DNA of 6,305 nt from Desulfobacteraceae bacterium (GTDB lineage Bacteria; Desulfobacterota; DSM-4660; Desulfatiglandales; Desulfatiglandaceae): positions 1 through 6,305 of the forward strand of contig DSCZ01000223.1 in NCBI GenBank assembly GCA_011048855.1, read 5' to 3'. Each line of letters begins with the position of its first letter. The first letter of the stretch is position 1. The notes under the pieces are model-generated. The model did not search any database, was not told where the DNA came from, and saw only the letters and a program-made list of their open reading frames with translations. A program made the translations under genes and the position numbers. Positions 5,086 to 6,305 of this stretch are shown here, piece after piece.

Positions 5086-6247
5086 ACCTGTTTGCCTTGC
5101 GTATTCCAAGCTGATCCAGCGCGACGATCCATTTACAGATGTTCCCGGAGCCTTCCACCATAAAGTAAGGGGGGGCGTCACGGAAGAATCTTGCCACTGG
5201 ATATTCCGTCGAATATCCATAGGCGCCCATTATTCTCATGGCGAACTGAGCCGCCTTCATCGCGATTTCTCCGGCCAGGTATTTGGCCATCGCCACTTCC
5301 AGGGTGTTGCCCAGTTCACCCTGGTCCTTCTGCCATGCGGCCTTGTACACCATGAGGCGTGCGGCTTCAATTTCGCATGCCACCTGCGCTATCATGTCCT
5401 GGTTCATCTGGAATTCCCCGATGGATTTTCCAAACTGCATTCGTTCCCGGCAGTAGTCTGTCACGACATCCAGGCAGGCCTGGGCCAGGCCTACGCCGCC
5501 TGCAGCTGCAGACAGCCGGGACTGGTTCAACGACCCGAACACGATTTTCGCTCCGTCCCCAGGCTTTCCGAGAATGTTTTCTTTGGGAACTTTTGTGTCT
5601 TCAAGGTAGATCTCACCGGTAGGTGTCGACCGGGTTCCCAGTTTATCGAGGTTTGTGGTGGTGACCCCGTTGAAGTTTTTCGGTTCAACGACAAAAGCCG
5701 AAAGGCCTCTGCCCCGTGCTTCTTTGTCGGTATAGGCATAGTAGATAATCGCATCGGAGGCTGTCGTGTTGGAGATCCAGGTTTTGGAACCGTTCAGCAG
5801 CCAGTGGTCGCCTTTATCCACTGCGGTGGATTTCATCGCCATAACATCAGATCCGGCGTTCGGTTCAGTTATCGCGAAGGCCCCGACATAGTCAGCGTTT
5901 ACAAGCTTTGGGATATATTTACGCCTGAGTTCTTCGCTGCCGTATCGGTATATCGTAAAAGCGCAACCCAGGGCCTGCATGTTGATCTGAACCCTTACGG
6001 AGCTGGACGCCCTGGCGGTTTCTTCAGTGAGAATCATCGCGGCGAGCCAGCCCATTTCGTTTCCGCCGTATTCTTCCGGAATTACAGTTCCAAAAAAACC
6101 CAGTTCGGCCATCGGTTTAATGACTTCTTCGTAGGGCATGTAGTGGTTTTCGTCCCATTCATCAGCATAAGGGGCGATTTTTTCAGAAGCGAAGTCCCGG
6201 GCCATGTTACGCAGCATTTCCAATTCTTCCGACAGTTTGAAATCCAT
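5084..6247 (-). CDS. Glutaryl-CoA dehydrogenase, probably non-decarboxylating (acyl-CoA dehydrogenase family)
   Basis: This 387-aa FAD-dependent acyl-CoA dehydrogenase most likely oxidises glutaryl-CoA to glutaconyl-CoA, passing electrons to electron-transfer flavoprotein. Family features, in order: the N-terminal helical domain (~1-120), the beta domain with AFAITEPNAGSD (124-135) and KTWISN (155-160), and the C-terminal helical domain with RMQFGKSIGEFQMNQ (269-283) and MGAYGYSTEYPVARFFRDA (340-358). The catalytic Glu is Glu365 in MVEGSGNI. Arg85 (SSSVRVQ) aligns with the arginine that binds the second carboxylate in glutaryl-CoA dehydrogenases. Val364 replaces the Tyr that precedes the Glu in the decarboxylating enzymes; this Tyr-to-Val exchange is the reported key to the Desulfococcus multivorans non-decarboxylating type. 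ATG 6247 is preceded by GGAGAGG (6253-6259) five bases away. The downstream gcdA-like gene would consume the product. Another dicarboxylyl-CoA substrate cannot be excluded from sequence alone. Confidence 0.85.
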   Translation of the reverse strand: MDFKLSEELEMLRNMARDFASEKIAPYADEWDENHYMPYEEVIKPMAELGFFGTVIPEEYGGNEMGWLAAMILTEETARASSSVRVQINMQALGCAFTIYRYGSEELRRKYIPKLVNADYVGAFAITEPNAGSDVMAMKSTAVDKGDHWLLNGSKTWISNTTASDAIIYYAYTDKEARGRGLSAFVVEPKNFNGVTTTNLDKLGTRSTPTGEIYLEDTKVPKENILGKPGDGAKIVFGSLNQSRLSAAAGGVGLAQACLDVVTDYCRERMQFGKSIGEFQMNQDMIAQVACEIEAARLMVYKAAWQKDQGELGNTLEVAMAKYLAGEIAMKAAQFAMRIMGAYGYSTEYPVARFFRDAPPYFMVEGSGNICKWIVALDQLGIRKANR

Positions 6248-6275
6248 GATTACCTCTCCGTTTTTGTTTGTGAAG

Positions 6276-6305
6276 TCAGCGGTACGGTATGGGGTGCTCC
6301 AGAAC
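6276..6305 (-). CDS. Possible 3' tail of an upstream gene
   Basis: From the right window edge one - strand frame reads nine codons (VLEHPIPYR) and ends at TGA (6278-6276), 28 bases before the dehydrogenase start. The 28-base gap holds the dehydrogenase ribosome binding site and no visible promoter, so this may be the end of a preceding gene of the same operon. Nine codons are too few to identify a product or to be sure the frame is coding. Confidence 0.25.
   Translation of the reverse strand, partial: VLEHPIPYR

Noticed and set aside
5070..5132. 21-codon N-terminal extension of the gcdA-like gene
   Set aside because: It would overlap the end of the dehydrogenase by 49 bases, has no resemblance to GcdA N-termini, and the ATG at 5069 has a strong ribosome binding site.
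4797..5163. Two overlapping + strand open frames (105 and 111 codons) opposite the gcdA start
   Set aside because: They are in conflict with each other and with the clear gcdA coding sequence and its ribosome binding site; neither looks like a known protein.

Overview
The window looks like chromosomal DNA of an anaerobic deltaproteobacterium (Desulfobacterota), most likely a syntrophic or sulfate-reducing aromatic- or fatty-acid degrader of the Syntrophus or Desulfococcus kind. Two things suggest this. One is the housekeeping order ATP synthase beta/epsilon, zapB, zapA, a 6S RNA-like element, then rny. The other is a glutaryl-CoA dehydrogenase of the apparently non-decarboxylating type, followed directly by a glutaconyl-CoA decarboxylase carboxyltransferase subunit. 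The assignment rests on protein similarity and gene order as I remember them; no search was run. Base composition appears moderate, slightly above 50% GC by eye.

Left part (1-3281, all + strand): the 3' end of atpD and complete atpC close an ATP synthase operon, which stops at a clear intrinsic terminator (707-735). A sigma70-like promoter begins right at the terminator's T-tract and drives zapB and zapA, two small cell-division proteins that act on the FtsZ ring. Between zapA and rny lie 335 bases without a protein gene. The first ~190 fold by hand into a long bulged hairpin with 6S RNA-like architecture. rny then encodes a full-length membrane-anchored ribonuclease Y. A 13-bp perfect hairpin separates it from the convergent genes to the right.

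Right part (3291-6305, all - strand): reading leftward, there is a possible 3' tail of an upstream gene, then an acyl-CoA dehydrogenase (387 aa), then a GcdA-type carboxyltransferase (592 aa) starting 14 bases after the dehydrogenase stop. The dehydrogenase has Val rather than Tyr immediately before the catalytic Glu, the exchange reported to separate non-decarboxylating from decarboxylating glutaryl-CoA dehydrogenases. The two genes therefore form a coherent module: glutaryl-CoA is oxidised to glutaconyl-CoA, and glutaconyl-CoA is decarboxylated to crotonyl-CoA with the energy used for Na+ pumping. The biotin carrier and membrane subunits of the decarboxylase are not in this window.

I found no mobile element, CRISPR array, tRNA or rRNA. 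The most notable observations are the putative 6S RNA and the energy-conserving glutaryl-CoA module. I saw nothing that amounts to an entirely new system.
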